Made by a program: the position numbers and the translations under genes. 64,000 nt of DNA from JBDLRH01 sp039800165 (GTDB lineage: Bacteria; Pseudomonadota; Gammaproteobacteria; Burkholderiales; Burkholderiaceae_C): assembly GCA_039800165.1 (NCBI GenBank), contig JBDLRH010000004.1, positions 1 through 64,000 on the forward strand, in the 5' to 3' direction. Positions within the stretch are counted from its first letter, which is position 1. Each line of letters opens with the position of its first letter. Below, piece by piece: positions 18,436 through 26,715 of the stretch. Under the pieces are notes generated by a model that did not search any database, was not told the DNA's origin, and saw only the letters and a list, made by a program, of their open reading frames with translations.

Positions 18436-18678
18436 TCAGCGTCGCGCCAGCCACAGGGCGCCCACGCCCAGCGCAATGACGATGGCCAGGCCGAACAGGT
18501 CGCTGGCATGCCAGTGCAGTGCATCAGCCGCGTGGCCGGGGTGGGCGTGCGCCGGCAGCGCGGTGGCCAGGCCAGCGGTCAGCCCAGCCAGCCAGCCGGT
18601 GGCAGACCGTGCATCGCGGAGGGCGTTGCGATAGGGGTCGCGATAAAAGCCGCGAACGACGTTGCGTGACAAGTTCAT
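18436..18678 (-). CDS. Small His-containing membrane protein between ureA and ureB
   Basis: 80 residues, function not recognised. An N-terminal basic stretch is followed by a hydrophobic signal-like segment (about residues 28-44) ending in a possible signal-peptidase site at AHA, then a short His-rich stretch HAHPGHAADALHWH, and a C-terminal membrane helix (LFGLAIVIALGVGALWLARR). Predicted topology puts the histidines outside the cytoplasm. It is 21 bp from ureA and 16 bp from ureB, so it is an integral part of the operon. A role in nickel handling at the membrane is an inference from location and His content only. Confidence 0.7.
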   Translation of the reverse strand: MNLSRNVVRGFYRDPYRNALRDARSATGWLAGLTAGLATALPAHAHPGHAADALHWHASDLFGLAIVIALGVGALWLARR

Positions 18679-18699
18679 GAGTGCGCCTTGGGGGTGGCT

Positions 18700-19002
<303 letters not shown>

Positions 19003-19056
19003 GTCGGTGCGTGCGTCGGGTGAGTGAGCGTCTTGTACAGGCTCGACCATTGTGTA

Positions 19057-19071
19057 GCAACCCTCATGCCC
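19057..19071 (-). promoter_or_regulatory. Possible sigma-54 promoter of ureA
   Basis: Minus-strand GGGCATGAGGGTTGC keeps the invariant GG and GC spaced by 10 bp and the full TTGC element, but differs from TGGCAC at two positions. The predicted start would be near 19045, about 43 nt before the ureA ATG. Confidence 0.5.
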
Positions 19072-19195
19072 TACTGCCGCGCTCGGCTGCGGGGCGTGCC
19101 GCCCCAAATACGGGCGCCGCGGACCGGCCTGCATGCGTGCGCCCCAAACGGGGGCAGTCCGTGCACCGGTTGTGGACTTTCCAATTCCACGAACT

Positions 19196-19210
19196 TGGCA
19201 CGGGCTTTGC
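19196..19210 (+). promoter_or_regulatory. Sigma-54 promoter of urtA
   Basis: TGGCACGGGCTTTGC matches the -24/-12 consensus TGGCAC-N5-TTGC exactly, with GG and GC 10 bp apart and flanking bases TTGGCACG and TTGCT also ideal. Predicted start near 19222, leader about 100 nt. Implies control by an enhancer-binding protein, most likely NtrC. Confidence 0.88.
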
Positions 19211-19324
19211 TCACTTCGTTTCTGCGAGCCCGGGGCGCGCCGATAGCTGTTGATTCGACGATCTCCTTGCCCGTTGCTCTTTCGAGTCTGTTCCCTTCCC
19301 TTACCTCTTCGTGGAGTCTTGAAC

Positions 19325-20605
19325 ATGGATCGTCGCGCTAACCTGAAGACCCTGGCCGTTGCGGCCGCCGCAGCCCTTGCGGGCTTTTCCAGCATCCCGG
19401 CATTCGCCCAGGCTGGCAACACCATCAAGGTGGGTGTGCTGCACTCGCTGTCGGGCACCATGGCCATTTCCGAGACCGTGCTGAAAGACACGGTGCTGAT
19501 GGCCATTGACGAGATCAACGCCAAGGGCGGCGTACTCGGCAAGAAGCTCGAGCCGGTGGTGGTGGACCCGGCCTCCAACTGGCCGCTGTTCGCCGAGAAG
19601 GCCAAGCAGCTGGTGACCCAGGACAAGGTGGCCGCGGTGTTCGGTTGCTGGACGTCGGTCAGCCGCAAGTCGGTGCTGCCGGTGTTCGAAGAGACCAATG
19701 CCCTGCTGTTCTACCCGGTGCAGTACGAGGGCGAGGAACTCAGCCCCAACGTGTTCTACACCGGTGCTGCGCCCAACCAGCAGGCCATTCCTGCGGTGGA
19801 ATACCTGATGAGCAAGGACGGCGGCAGCGCCAAGCGCTTCGTGCTGCTGGGCACCGACTATGTGTACCCGCGCACCACCAACAAGATCCTGCGCGCCTTC
19901 CTGAAGTCCAAGGGTATCCCCGACGCCGACATCATGGAGGAGTACACCCCCTTCGGCCACGCCGACTACCAGAGCATCATCGCCAAGATCAAGAAGTTCT
20001 CGAGCGAAGGCAAGAAGACGGCCGTGATCTCCACCATCAACGGCGACTCCAACGTGCCCTTCTACAAGGAACTGGGCAACCAGGGCCTGAAGGCCAAGGA
20101 CGTGCCGGTGGTGGCCTTCTCCGTCGGTGAGGAAGAACTGCGCGGCGTGGACACCAAGCCGCTGGTCGGCCACCTGGCGGCATGGAACTACTTCCAGTCG
20201 ATCAAGAACGGCACCAACGACGAGTTCATCAAGAAGTGGGCAGCCTATGCCAAGGCCAAGAACATCGCCGGCCACAAGGACAAGCCGCTGACCAACGACC
20301 CGATGGAGGCCACTTACATCGGCGTGCACATGTGGGCGCAGGCCGTGGCCAAGGCCAAGAGCACTGACGTGGACAAGGTGCGCGCAGCGATGTACGGCCA
20401 GACCTTCAAGGCACCGTCGGGCATCACCAGCAAGATGGACGAGAAGAACCACCACCTGCACAAGGCGGTGTTCATTGGCGAAGTGCAGGCCGACGGCCAG
20501 TTCAAGGTGGTGTGGAAGACCCCGGGCCCGGTCGTGGCTGACCCGTGGAGCGACTACATCGCCGAGAACAAGGGCAAGGCCAACGTTCCCGCCAAGTCGA
20601 AGTGA
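19325..20605 (+). CDS. urtA: Urea ABC transporter substrate-binding protein UrtA
   Basis: 426 residues, periplasmic urea receptor. Signal peptide at residues 1-29 (Arg-rich start, hydrophobic core, cleavage near AFAQA). The mature part has the Leu/Ile/Val-binding-protein type fold with UrtA hallmarks: GVLHSLSGTMAISE, FGCWTSVSRKSVLPVFE, LLFYPVQYEGEE. First gene of urtABCDE. The start at 19325 is preceded by GGAGTCTTGAAC. Confidence 0.96.
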   Translation: MDRRANLKTLAVAAAAALAGFSSIPAFAQAGNTIKVGVLHSLSGTMAISETVLKDTVLMAIDEINAKGGVLGKKLEPVVVDPASNWPLFAEKAKQLVTQDKVAAVFGCWTSVSRKSVLPVFEETNALLFYPVQYEGEELSPNVFYTGAAPNQQAIPAVEYLMSKDGGSAKRFVLLGTDYVYPRTTNKILRAFLKSKGIPDADIMEEYTPFGHADYQSIIAKIKKFSSEGKKTAVISTINGDSNVPFYKELGNQGLKAKDVPVVAFSVGEEELRGVDTKPLVGHLAAWNYFQSIKNGTNDEFIKKWAAYAKAKNIAGHKDKPLTNDPMEATYIGVHMWAQAVAKAKSTDVDKVRAAMYGQTFKAPSGITSKMDEKNHHLHKAVFIGEVQADGQFKVVWKTPGPVVADPWSDYIAENKGKANVPAKSK

Positions 20606-20628
20606 CGCAACGCAGCCGGGGCACCGTG

Positions 20629-22242
20629 ATGCTTTTCGTGAAGCGGTGCCTCGGGTGGCTGCGTCGTGACTTCTTTTGTGCCGCCTTGCTTCCTGCCTTG
20701 CTGGCGGGCAGCCTGGCGGCGCATGCGCTGACGCCCGAGCAGGCCCTGGCCATCGCGCAGGGCGACAGCGATGCGCGGATTGCCGCGCTGAACGAACGCG
20801 TCACTGCGCAAGACGCGCAGCTGGTGCCGTTTGTCGAAGCCCTGCTGGCCGATGAGGTCAAGGTGGGCGGTGGCAAGGCGTACATCGTCAAGGGCAATGC
20901 CGCCACGCTGGCCGGCTCTGAAGCCAAGGCCACGCTGCCCGACGGCGCGGAAGACGTCGTCAACAACAACCGGATGCGGCAGGCGCTGGAAGGCGCGCTG
21001 GCCGCGTTTCGCCTCGGGTCGGCTGACCGTGAGCTGCGCGCCAAGGCGATCGGCGACCTCAAGGACGTGATCGACGAGGGCCTGGTGCCCTTGCTGGAAA
21101 AGGCTGCCGAGCGCGAAACCGATGCGCAGCTCAAGGCCGAACTTGCGATGCTCAAGGCCAAGGCACTCATCGGCTCGGCCGATGCGGCGCGGCGACTGGC
21201 CGCCGCCAAGCTGCTGGCCGACAGCAGCGACCCGATGGTGCGCTCGTTGCTGATCGAGCAGCTGGGGCAAGAGAGTGACGCTGCGGTCAAGTCGGCGCTG
21301 CAGGCCTCGCTTTCCAAGGTGCAGTCGCGCCTGGCCTGGGGCGAGCGGCTGGGTGTGCTGTTCACTGGCGCAAGCCTCGGCTCCATCTTGCTGCTGGTGG
21401 CACTCGGCCTGGCCATCACCTACGGCCTGATGGGCGTGATCAACATGGCGCACGGCGAGCTGATGATGATCGGCGCCTACGCCACCTTCGTGGTGCAGAA
21501 CCTCTTCAAGGCCTACCTGCCCGGCGCGTTTCACTGGTATGTGCTGGCGGCGATTCCGGTGGCCTTTCTCGCATCGGCGCTGGTTGGCGCGGTGCTTGAG
21601 CGCAGCGTCATCCGCTGGTTGTACGGCCGCCCGCTGGAGACGCTGCTGGCCACCTGGGGCATCAGCCTGATGCTGATGCAGGCGGTGCGCTCGATCTTTG
21701 GCGCGCAGAACGTGGCGGTGGAAAACCCGTCGTGGCTGTCGGGGGGCGTGCAGGTGCTGCCCAACCTGACGCTGCCCTACAACCGCATCGCCATCCTGGT
21801 GTTCGCCGCGCTGGTGCTGCTGGGCATGGCGCTGCTGATCAGCCGCACGCGGCTGGGCCTGCTCGTGCGTGGCGTCACGCAAAACCGCCGCATGGCCGCC
21901 TGCATGGGCGTCAACACGGCGCGCGTGGACACCTACGCCTTCGCGCTGGGTGCCGGCATCGCTGGCCTGGCGGGCTGCGCGCTCAGCCAGGTGGGCAACG
22001 TCGGCCCGGACCTGGGGCAGGGCTACATCGTCGACAGCTTCATGGTGGTGGTGCTGGGCGGTGTGGGCCAGCTCGCCGGCACGGTGTACGCCGCCCTCGG
22101 CCTGGGCATCATCGGCAAGCTGCTGGAAGGCTGGCAGGGCGCGGTACTGGCCAAGATCATGGTGCTGGTGCTGATCGTGGTCTTCATCCAGAAGCGTCCG
22201 CAGGGCCTGTTCGCCCTCAAGGGAAGGAGCGCCGAGGCATGA
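20629..22242 (+). CDS. urtB: Urea ABC transporter permease UrtB
   Basis: 537 residues. About 230 N-terminal residues, beginning with a signal-like helix, form an extracytoplasmic helical region (Ala/Leu/Asp-rich, HEAT-like) known in proteobacterial UrtB; the C-terminal 300 residues are the LivH-type permease with GLAITYGLMGVINMAHGELMMIGAY. The coupling segment near GLLVRGVTQNRRMAACMGVN is intact. Overlaps urtC by 4 bp. Confidence 0.95.
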   Translation: MLFVKRCLGWLRRDFFCAALLPALLAGSLAAHALTPEQALAIAQGDSDARIAALNERVTAQDAQLVPFVEALLADEVKVGGGKAYIVKGNAATLAGSEAKATLPDGAEDVVNNNRMRQALEGALAAFRLGSADRELRAKAIGDLKDVIDEGLVPLLEKAAERETDAQLKAELAMLKAKALIGSADAARRLAAAKLLADSSDPMVRSLLIEQLGQESDAAVKSALQASLSKVQSRLAWGERLGVLFTGASLGSILLLVALGLAITYGLMGVINMAHGELMMIGAYATFVVQNLFKAYLPGAFHWYVLAAIPVAFLASALVGAVLERSVIRWLYGRPLETLLATWGISLMLMQAVRSIFGAQNVAVENPSWLSGGVQVLPNLTLPYNRIAILVFAALVLLGMALLISRTRLGLLVRGVTQNRRMAACMGVNTARVDTYAFALGAGIAGLAGCALSQVGNVGPDLGQGYIVDSFMVVVLGGVGQLAGTVYAALGLGIIGKLLEGWQGAVLAKIMVLVLIVVFIQKRPQGLFALKGRSAEA

Positions 22243-23336
22243 CGAGCGCACCCACAACATCATTCCTCAGTGTGCGCGGCTGGACTGCCGTGCTGGTGGC
22301 ACTGCTGGTGGTGGCGGTGGTGATCCCGCTGCTCAACCTGGCCTTGCCCGCGGGCAGCGCGCTGCACCTGAGCGACTTCTACGTCAGCCTGATCGGCAAG
22401 ATCCTCTGCTACGCCATCTGCGCGCTGGCGATGGACCTGATCTGGGGCTACACCGGCATCCTGTCGCTGGGCCACGGGCTGTTCTTCGCGCTCGGTGGCT
22501 ACGGCATGGGCATGTACCTGATGCGCCAGATCGGTCGCGACGGCCAGTACAAGAGCGACATGCCCGACTTCATGGTGTTCCTGAACTGGAAGGAATTCCC
22601 CTGGCACTGGGCACTGAGCGACAGCTTCGTCGCGCAGATGCTGCTGGTGCTGCTGGTGCCAGGCCTGGTGGCCTTTGTGTTCGGCTGGTTCGCCTTTCGC
22701 TCGCGCATCAAGGGCGTGTACTTCTCGATCATCACGCAGGCACTCACCTTTGCCGCGATGTTGCTGTTCTTCCGCAATGAGACCGGCTTTGGCGGCAACA
22801 ACGGCTTCACCGACTTCAAGCGCATCCTCGGCATTCCGATCGACCAGGCCATGCGGGTGTTCCTGTGCGCACTCAGCGGCGTGGTGCTGGTGGGCTTCTA
22901 CCTGATGAGCCGCGCCATCGTGCACAGCAAGTACGGCCGCGTGCTGCAGGCCATTCGCGATGCAGAGAGCCGTGTCATGTTCACCGGCTACAACCCGGTG
23001 GCCTACAAGCTCAGCATCTGGACGCTGTCGGCCATGATGTGTGCGGTGGCGGGTGCGCTGTATGTACCGCAGGTGGGCATCATCAACCCGAGCGAGATGA
23101 GCCCGGCCGCCAGCATCGAGATGGCGATCTGGGCGGCCGTCGGTGGCCGCGGCACGCTGATCGGCCCGATCATCGGCGCCTTCTTCGTCAACGGCGCCAA
23201 GAGCTGGTTCACCGTGGCCTTCCCCGAGTTCTGGCTGTACTTCCTGGGGGCGCTGTTCATCGCGGTGACGCTGTTCCTGCCGCAGGGCCTGATCGGCCTG
23301 GTGGCGTGGCTGCGCAAGCGCAAGGAGGGCGTATGA
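22239..23336 (+). CDS. urtC: Urea ABC transporter permease UrtC
   Basis: 365 residues, LivM-type permease with about ten hydrophobic segments. Conserved GYTGILSLGHGLFFALGGY and the coupling region SKYGRVLQAIRDAESRVMFTGYN. The ATG overlaps the urtB stop (ATGA), and its own stop overlaps urtD the same way, so urtBCD are translationally coupled. Confidence 0.95.
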   Translation: MTSAPTTSFLSVRGWTAVLVALLVVAVVIPLLNLALPAGSALHLSDFYVSLIGKILCYAICALAMDLIWGYTGILSLGHGLFFALGGYGMGMYLMRQIGRDGQYKSDMPDFMVFLNWKEFPWHWALSDSFVAQMLLVLLVPGLVAFVFGWFAFRSRIKGVYFSIITQALTFAAMLLFFRNETGFGGNNGFTDFKRILGIPIDQAMRVFLCALSGVVLVGFYLMSRAIVHSKYGRVLQAIRDAESRVMFTGYNPVAYKLSIWTLSAMMCAVAGALYVPQVGIINPSEMSPAASIEMAIWAAVGGRGTLIGPIIGAFFVNGAKSWFTVAFPEFWLYFLGALFIAVTLFLPQGLIGLVAWLRKRKEGV

Positions 23337-24223
23337 CCCCCGACCTGCTGGAAGCCGGCGCGCGTGCCCGCGAGGCGCATGAGCAGCGCGTGGCGGCGCA
23401 AACCGGCCGCACCGAATCTGGCGGACGCGAGGCCGGGTATGGCCGCCGCATCCGTGCCGGCGTGCCGGATTTCGCGCACGGTGTGGCGCTGTACCTCGAC
23501 GACATCACGGTCAGCTTCGACGGCTTCAAGGCACTCAATGCGCTGAGCCTGAGCATTGGCGTGGGCGAGCTGCGCTGCATCATCGGCCCGAACGGCGCGG
23601 GCAAGACGACGATGATGGACTGCATCACCGGCAAGACGCGGCCCGATAGCGGCCAGGTGTTCTTCGGCTCCAACATCGACCTGCTGCGCCTGACTGAGCC
23701 CGAGATTGCGCAGATCGGTATCGGCCGCAAGTTCCAGAAGCCTACGGTGTACGAGCCGCTGTCGGTGTTCGAGAACCTCGAGCTCGCGCTGAAGGCCGAC
23801 CGCGGCGTGCGTGCTGCGCTGTTCCACCGCCTGGGCGGCGCGCAGCGTGACCGCATCGACGAGGTGCTGGCACTCATCCACCTGAAGGACGAAGCGCACC
23901 GCGAAGCGGGGCTGCTGAGCCACGGGCAGAAGCAGTGGCTGGAGATCGGCATGCTGCTGATGCAGGAGCCGACGCTGCTGCTGCTCGACGAGCCGGTGGC
24001 CGGCATGACCGACGAAGAGACCGAGCGCACCGCAGAACTCTTTCTGTCGCTCGAGGGCAAGCATTCGCTGGTGGTGGTGGAGCACGACATGCACTTCGTC
24101 GACCAGCTGACGCAGGGCCGCAAGAAGGTGACGGTGCTGCACGAGGGTTCGGTGCTGGCCGAGGGCCTGCTGGCGGATGTGCAGGCCAACGAAAAGGTGG
24201 TGGAGGTGTACCTTGGGCGCTGA
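23333..24223 (+). CDS. urtD: Urea ABC transporter ATPase UrtD
   Basis: 296 residues, LivG-type ATPase. Walker A GPNGAGKTT, signature LSHGQKQWLEIG, Walker B LLLLDEPVAGMTDEE and the H-loop VVVEHDMHFV. About 45 extra N-terminal residues, Arg/Glu-rich and likely disordered, precede the ABC domain. Unlike the tight junctions upstream, a 270-bp structured gap separates it from urtE. Confidence 0.95.
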   Translation: MTPDLLEAGARAREAHEQRVAAQTGRTESGGREAGYGRRIRAGVPDFAHGVALYLDDITVSFDGFKALNALSLSIGVGELRCIIGPNGAGKTTMMDCITGKTRPDSGQVFFGSNIDLLRLTEPEIAQIGIGRKFQKPTVYEPLSVFENLELALKADRGVRAALFHRLGGAQRDRIDEVLALIHLKDEAHREAGLLSHGQKQWLEIGMLLMQEPTLLLLDEPVAGMTDEETERTAELFLSLEGKHSLVVVEHDMHFVDQLTQGRKKVTVLHEGSVLAEGLLADVQANEKVVEVYLGR

Positions 24224-24493
24224 CCTCCTGATCGCCGATGCCGTCTGCGCTTCTGCGATGGTGCGCCTGTGCGGCGGCACGTGGCGCGCGCAAGGGGCTT
24301 GCGCTGCGGTCTGCGGGCATCCGGCCACCTCCGTGTCCCCCGGGCCTTCGGCCCTCCTCCTTTTACCTGCGGTGGCCGGACACCCGCAGACCGCGGGGAG
24401 CAAGAGGCACTCGTTGCAGCGACCGGGGTCACAGCCGTTGCAGTGCAACCGAACAACACATTTGATCGCGACACACAAGGCGAGGTCCACCGA
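24224..24493. promoter_or_regulatory. Structured gap between urtD and urtE
   Basis: 270 bp without a convincing gene inside an otherwise tightly packed operon. It contains the nested inverted repeats listed at 24288-24394, then a plain stretch leading to AGGCGAGG and the urtE ATG. The repeat could stall or terminate some transcripts and lower urtE expression. Confidence 0.55.
24288..24394. repeat. Nested inverted repeats (REP/MITE-like element)
   Basis: A 7-bp perfect hairpin (GCGCAAG-GGG-CTTGCGC, 24288-24304) is followed by two 24-bp arms, 24306-24329 and 24371-24394, complementary at 22 of 24 positions. Within the loop is GGGCC-TTC-GGCCC (24342-24354). The whole can fold as one long cruciform or RNA stem. 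It looks like an inserted extragenic palindromic element; no second copy was noticed in the window. Confidence 0.75.
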
Positions 24494-25198
24494 ATGCTGA
24501 AAGTCGAAGGCCTCAACCAGTACTACGGCGGCAGCCACATCCTGCGCAACGTCGGCTTCGAGGCGAAGCCTGGCGAGGTGACGGTGGTGCTCGGTCGCAA
24601 TGGCGTGGGCAAGACCACGCTGCTCAAGAGCCTGATGGGCGTGGTGCCGGTCAAGACGGGTTCGGTGGTGCTCGACGGCACTGACTTGACGCGTGCCACC
24701 TCGTACGAACGCGTGCGCGCCGGCATCGGCTACGTGCCGCAGGGTCGCGAGATTTTCGGGCGCCTCACGGTGGAAGAGAACCTGCGCATGGGCCTGGCCA
24801 GCCGGCCCGCGGGTACCGCCATCCCGGCCGAGCTGTTCGAGCTGTTCCCGGTGCTCAAGCAGATGATCGGCCGGCGTGGCGGCGACCTGTCGGGCGGGCA
24901 ACAGCAGCAGCTGGCGATTGCGCGGGCGCTGGCCTTCGGGCCGAAGCTGCTGCTGCTCGATGAACCCACCGAAGGCATCCAGCCCAGCATCATCAAGGAC
25001 ATCGGCCGCGTCATCCGCCGCCTGGCAGAGCACGGCATGAACGGCCAGCGCATGGCGGTGGTGCTGGTGGAGCAGTACTACGACTTCGCTGCCGAGCTGG
25101 CCGACCGGTACATCGTGATGCAGCGCGGCGAGGTGATCGCGCGCGGGCCGGGCAGCGAGATGGAAGCCAAGGGCATCCGCCAGCTCGTCGCGATCTGA
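24494..25198 (+). CDS. urtE: Urea ABC transporter ATPase UrtE
   Basis: 234 residues, LivF-type ATPase. Walker A GRNGVGKTT, signature LSGGQQQQLAIARAL, Walker B LLLLDEPTEGIQPS, and the typical UrtE N terminus LKVEGLNQYYGGSHILR. ATG at 24494 with purine-rich AGGCGAGG upstream. Full length. Confidence 0.95.
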   Translation: MLKVEGLNQYYGGSHILRNVGFEAKPGEVTVVLGRNGVGKTTLLKSLMGVVPVKTGSVVLDGTDLTRATSYERVRAGIGYVPQGREIFGRLTVEENLRMGLASRPAGTAIPAELFELFPVLKQMIGRRGGDLSGGQQQQLAIARALAFGPKLLLLDEPTEGIQPSIIKDIGRVIRRLAEHGMNGQRMAVVLVEQYYDFAAELADRYIVMQRGEVIARGPGSEMEAKGIRQLVAI

Positions 25199-25262
25199 CG
25201 CACCCAAGTCGCTGCCGGGCGGTTGCGGGGTCGCGCCGACGCAGGCTTGCTAGAGTGCGGCC

Positions 25263-25913
25263 ATGAGCCGCCTTGCCGACCCGGTGATCTGGAGCCACGC
25301 CGCCGTCGCGGTGGAGGCCTGCGCGATCACCGCATTTGCGCTGTCGGGCGTCCTGGAAGCCGCACGCAAGCGGCTCGATGCGGTGGGAGTGGCGGTGGTT
25401 GCGTTCCTCGCGGCCTTTGGCGGCGGCACGCTGCGCGACATCCTGCTAGACCGCCGGCCGTTTTTCTGGGTCGAACATTCCTGGTACCTGTGGGGCCTGT
25501 TCGCGCTGTGCGCAGTGGCGCTGGCGTGGATGCGCAAGCGGCACTTCCAGCCCACCGAACGGGCGATGCAGTGGGCCGACGCGCTGGGGCTGGGGCTGTT
25601 CTCGGCGGCGGGCACGCAAATGGCCTGGACGCTGCAGATGCCGGCCATCGCTGCGGTGCTGATGGGCGTGGTCAGTGCCATCTTTGGTGGCGTGCTGCGC
25701 GACATCGTCTGCAACGAGATCCCGAGCGCGTTGCGCGATCACCGGCCCTACGCGATTTGCGCTTTCGCGGGCAGCTGGGTGGTGATCGGTGCCACCGAAG
25801 TCGGCATGGAGCCCACGGTGGCGTTGCTGCTGTCGGCCGCGGTCATCACCGCGCTGCGCAGCCTCGCCATCTGGCGCGACTGGCGCGTGCCGGCGTGGCG
25901 GGTGGACGACTGA
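25263..25913 (+). CDS. TRIC/UPF0126 family membrane protein
   Basis: 216 residues, two repeats of three membrane helices plus one, as in the bacterial TRIC (UPF0126) family. The glycine signatures GGGTLRDILLDRRP and FGGVLRDIVCNEIPSAL mark each repeat. Family members are trimeric cation channels or, in E. coli YadS-type proteins, glycine-linked carriers; the substrate here is unknown. 64 bp after urtE; it could be cotranscribed. Convergent with the HAD gene (12 bp between stops). Confidence 0.85.
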   Translation: MSRLADPVIWSHAAVAVEACAITAFALSGVLEAARKRLDAVGVAVVAFLAAFGGGTLRDILLDRRPFFWVEHSWYLWGLFALCAVALAWMRKRHFQPTERAMQWADALGLGLFSAAGTQMAWTLQMPAIAAVLMGVVSAIFGGVLRDIVCNEIPSALRDHRPYAICAFAGSWVVIGATEVGMEPTVALLLSAAVITALRSLAIWRDWRVPAWRVDD

Positions 25914-25925
25914 GCGCCAGCGCGC

Positions 25926-26642
25926 TCAGCAGCCCAGCTGGTCGGCCAGCTCGACGATGCTTGCGGCGTGCAGGTCGTTGCCTGCCTGCGGTGACACGTC
26001 TTTCGGCTCGGCCTCGCCGAATTCGAAGCGGCGCTCGATGTAGGCGGTGCGCAGCCCGCAGGCGCGTGCACCGGCCAGGTCGTCGTGGTGCGCGGCCACC
26101 AGCATCACCTGCTCGGCAGGCAGGTCGAACACCCGCGCCACGCCCAGGTAGGTGGCCGGGTCGGGCTTGTAGGCGCGAAACACCTCTGCGCTCAGCACGC
26201 AGTCCCAGGGCAGGCCGGCGCGCTTGGCCATGTTGGTCAGCAGGCCGATGTTGCCGTTGGACAGGGTGCAGATGGTGTAGTGGCGCTTCAGGCGCGCGAG
26301 GCCCTTGACGCTGTCGGGCCACGGGTCGAGCCGGTGCCACACGCGGTTGAGCTCGCGCCGCTCGGCGTCGCTCAGATGCTCCAGGCCGAACTGCGGCAGG
26401 ATCTGGTCGAGGATGATGCGGTGCAGGTCGTCGATCAGCGTCCAGCCGAGCTCGCCGCTCATCACACGCGCCATCGCCGGTTTGTAGCCGGCGCGCCAGG
26501 CGTTGGCGAACGCGTGACCGTCCACCTGAGGGTAGCGCGCCGACATCTCGCGCTCAATGCTGCCGTGCCAGTCGACCACGGTTCCGAAGATGTCAAAGCA
26601 CAGGACCTTCACGTCCTGCGTCCATGCGGGGGCTGAGCTCAT
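25926..26642 (-). CDS. HAD-superfamily hydrolase, haloacid dehalogenase type II-like
   Basis: 238 residues. HAD motif I is FDIFGTVVDW with nucleophile Asp, motif II CTLSNGNIGLL, motif III Lys in YKPDPATYLG, and a degenerate motif IV VAAHHDDLAGARACG. The DIFGT form and the length fit L-2-haloacid dehalogenases, but phosphatases share the fold. It closes the long minus-strand run that starts near 35.5 kb. The true substrate is unknown. Confidence 0.8.
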   Translation of the reverse strand: MSSAPAWTQDVKVLCFDIFGTVVDWHGSIEREMSARYPQVDGHAFANAWRAGYKPAMARVMSGELGWTLIDDLHRIILDQILPQFGLEHLSDAERRELNRVWHRLDPWPDSVKGLARLKRHYTICTLSNGNIGLLTNMAKRAGLPWDCVLSAEVFRAYKPDPATYLGVARVFDLPAEQVMLVAAHHDDLAGARACGLRTAYIERRFEFGEAEPKDVSPQAGNDLHAASIVELADQLGC

Positions 26643-26715
26643 GCGCGCATGGTAGGCAGATGTGCCGCGCGGCACTGTCGCGCATGCTGCACCCGGCGCC
26701 CTGCCAGGCGGCCGG

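Larger units (their letters stand above)
19003..19324. promoter_or_regulatory. ureA-urtA divergent control region
   Basis: 322 bp with no gene. It holds a strong sigma-54 promoter towards urtA (19196-19210), a weaker one towards ureA (19057-19071), and several GC-rich inverted repeats between them (around 19090-19160). A clean NtrC enhancer (GCACC-N5-GGTGC) was not found; the half-site TGCACC at 19162-19167 is the closest match. Just ahead of the urtA ATG the leader is pyrimidine-rich with GGAG. Confidence 0.7.

Noticed and set aside
19140..19175. NtrC enhancer pair between ureA and urtA
   Set aside because: Only half-sites (TGCACC) and a misspaced inverted repeat are present; not good enough to call.
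20554..22263. Long minus-strand open frame opposite urtB
   Set aside because: Repetitive His/Gln/Arg composition from antisense reading of a real permease gene.
24224..24493. Small gene or sRNA in the urtD-urtE gap
   Set aside because: Open frames there have no start with ribosome site and cross the inverted repeats; no promoter-terminator pair is visible.
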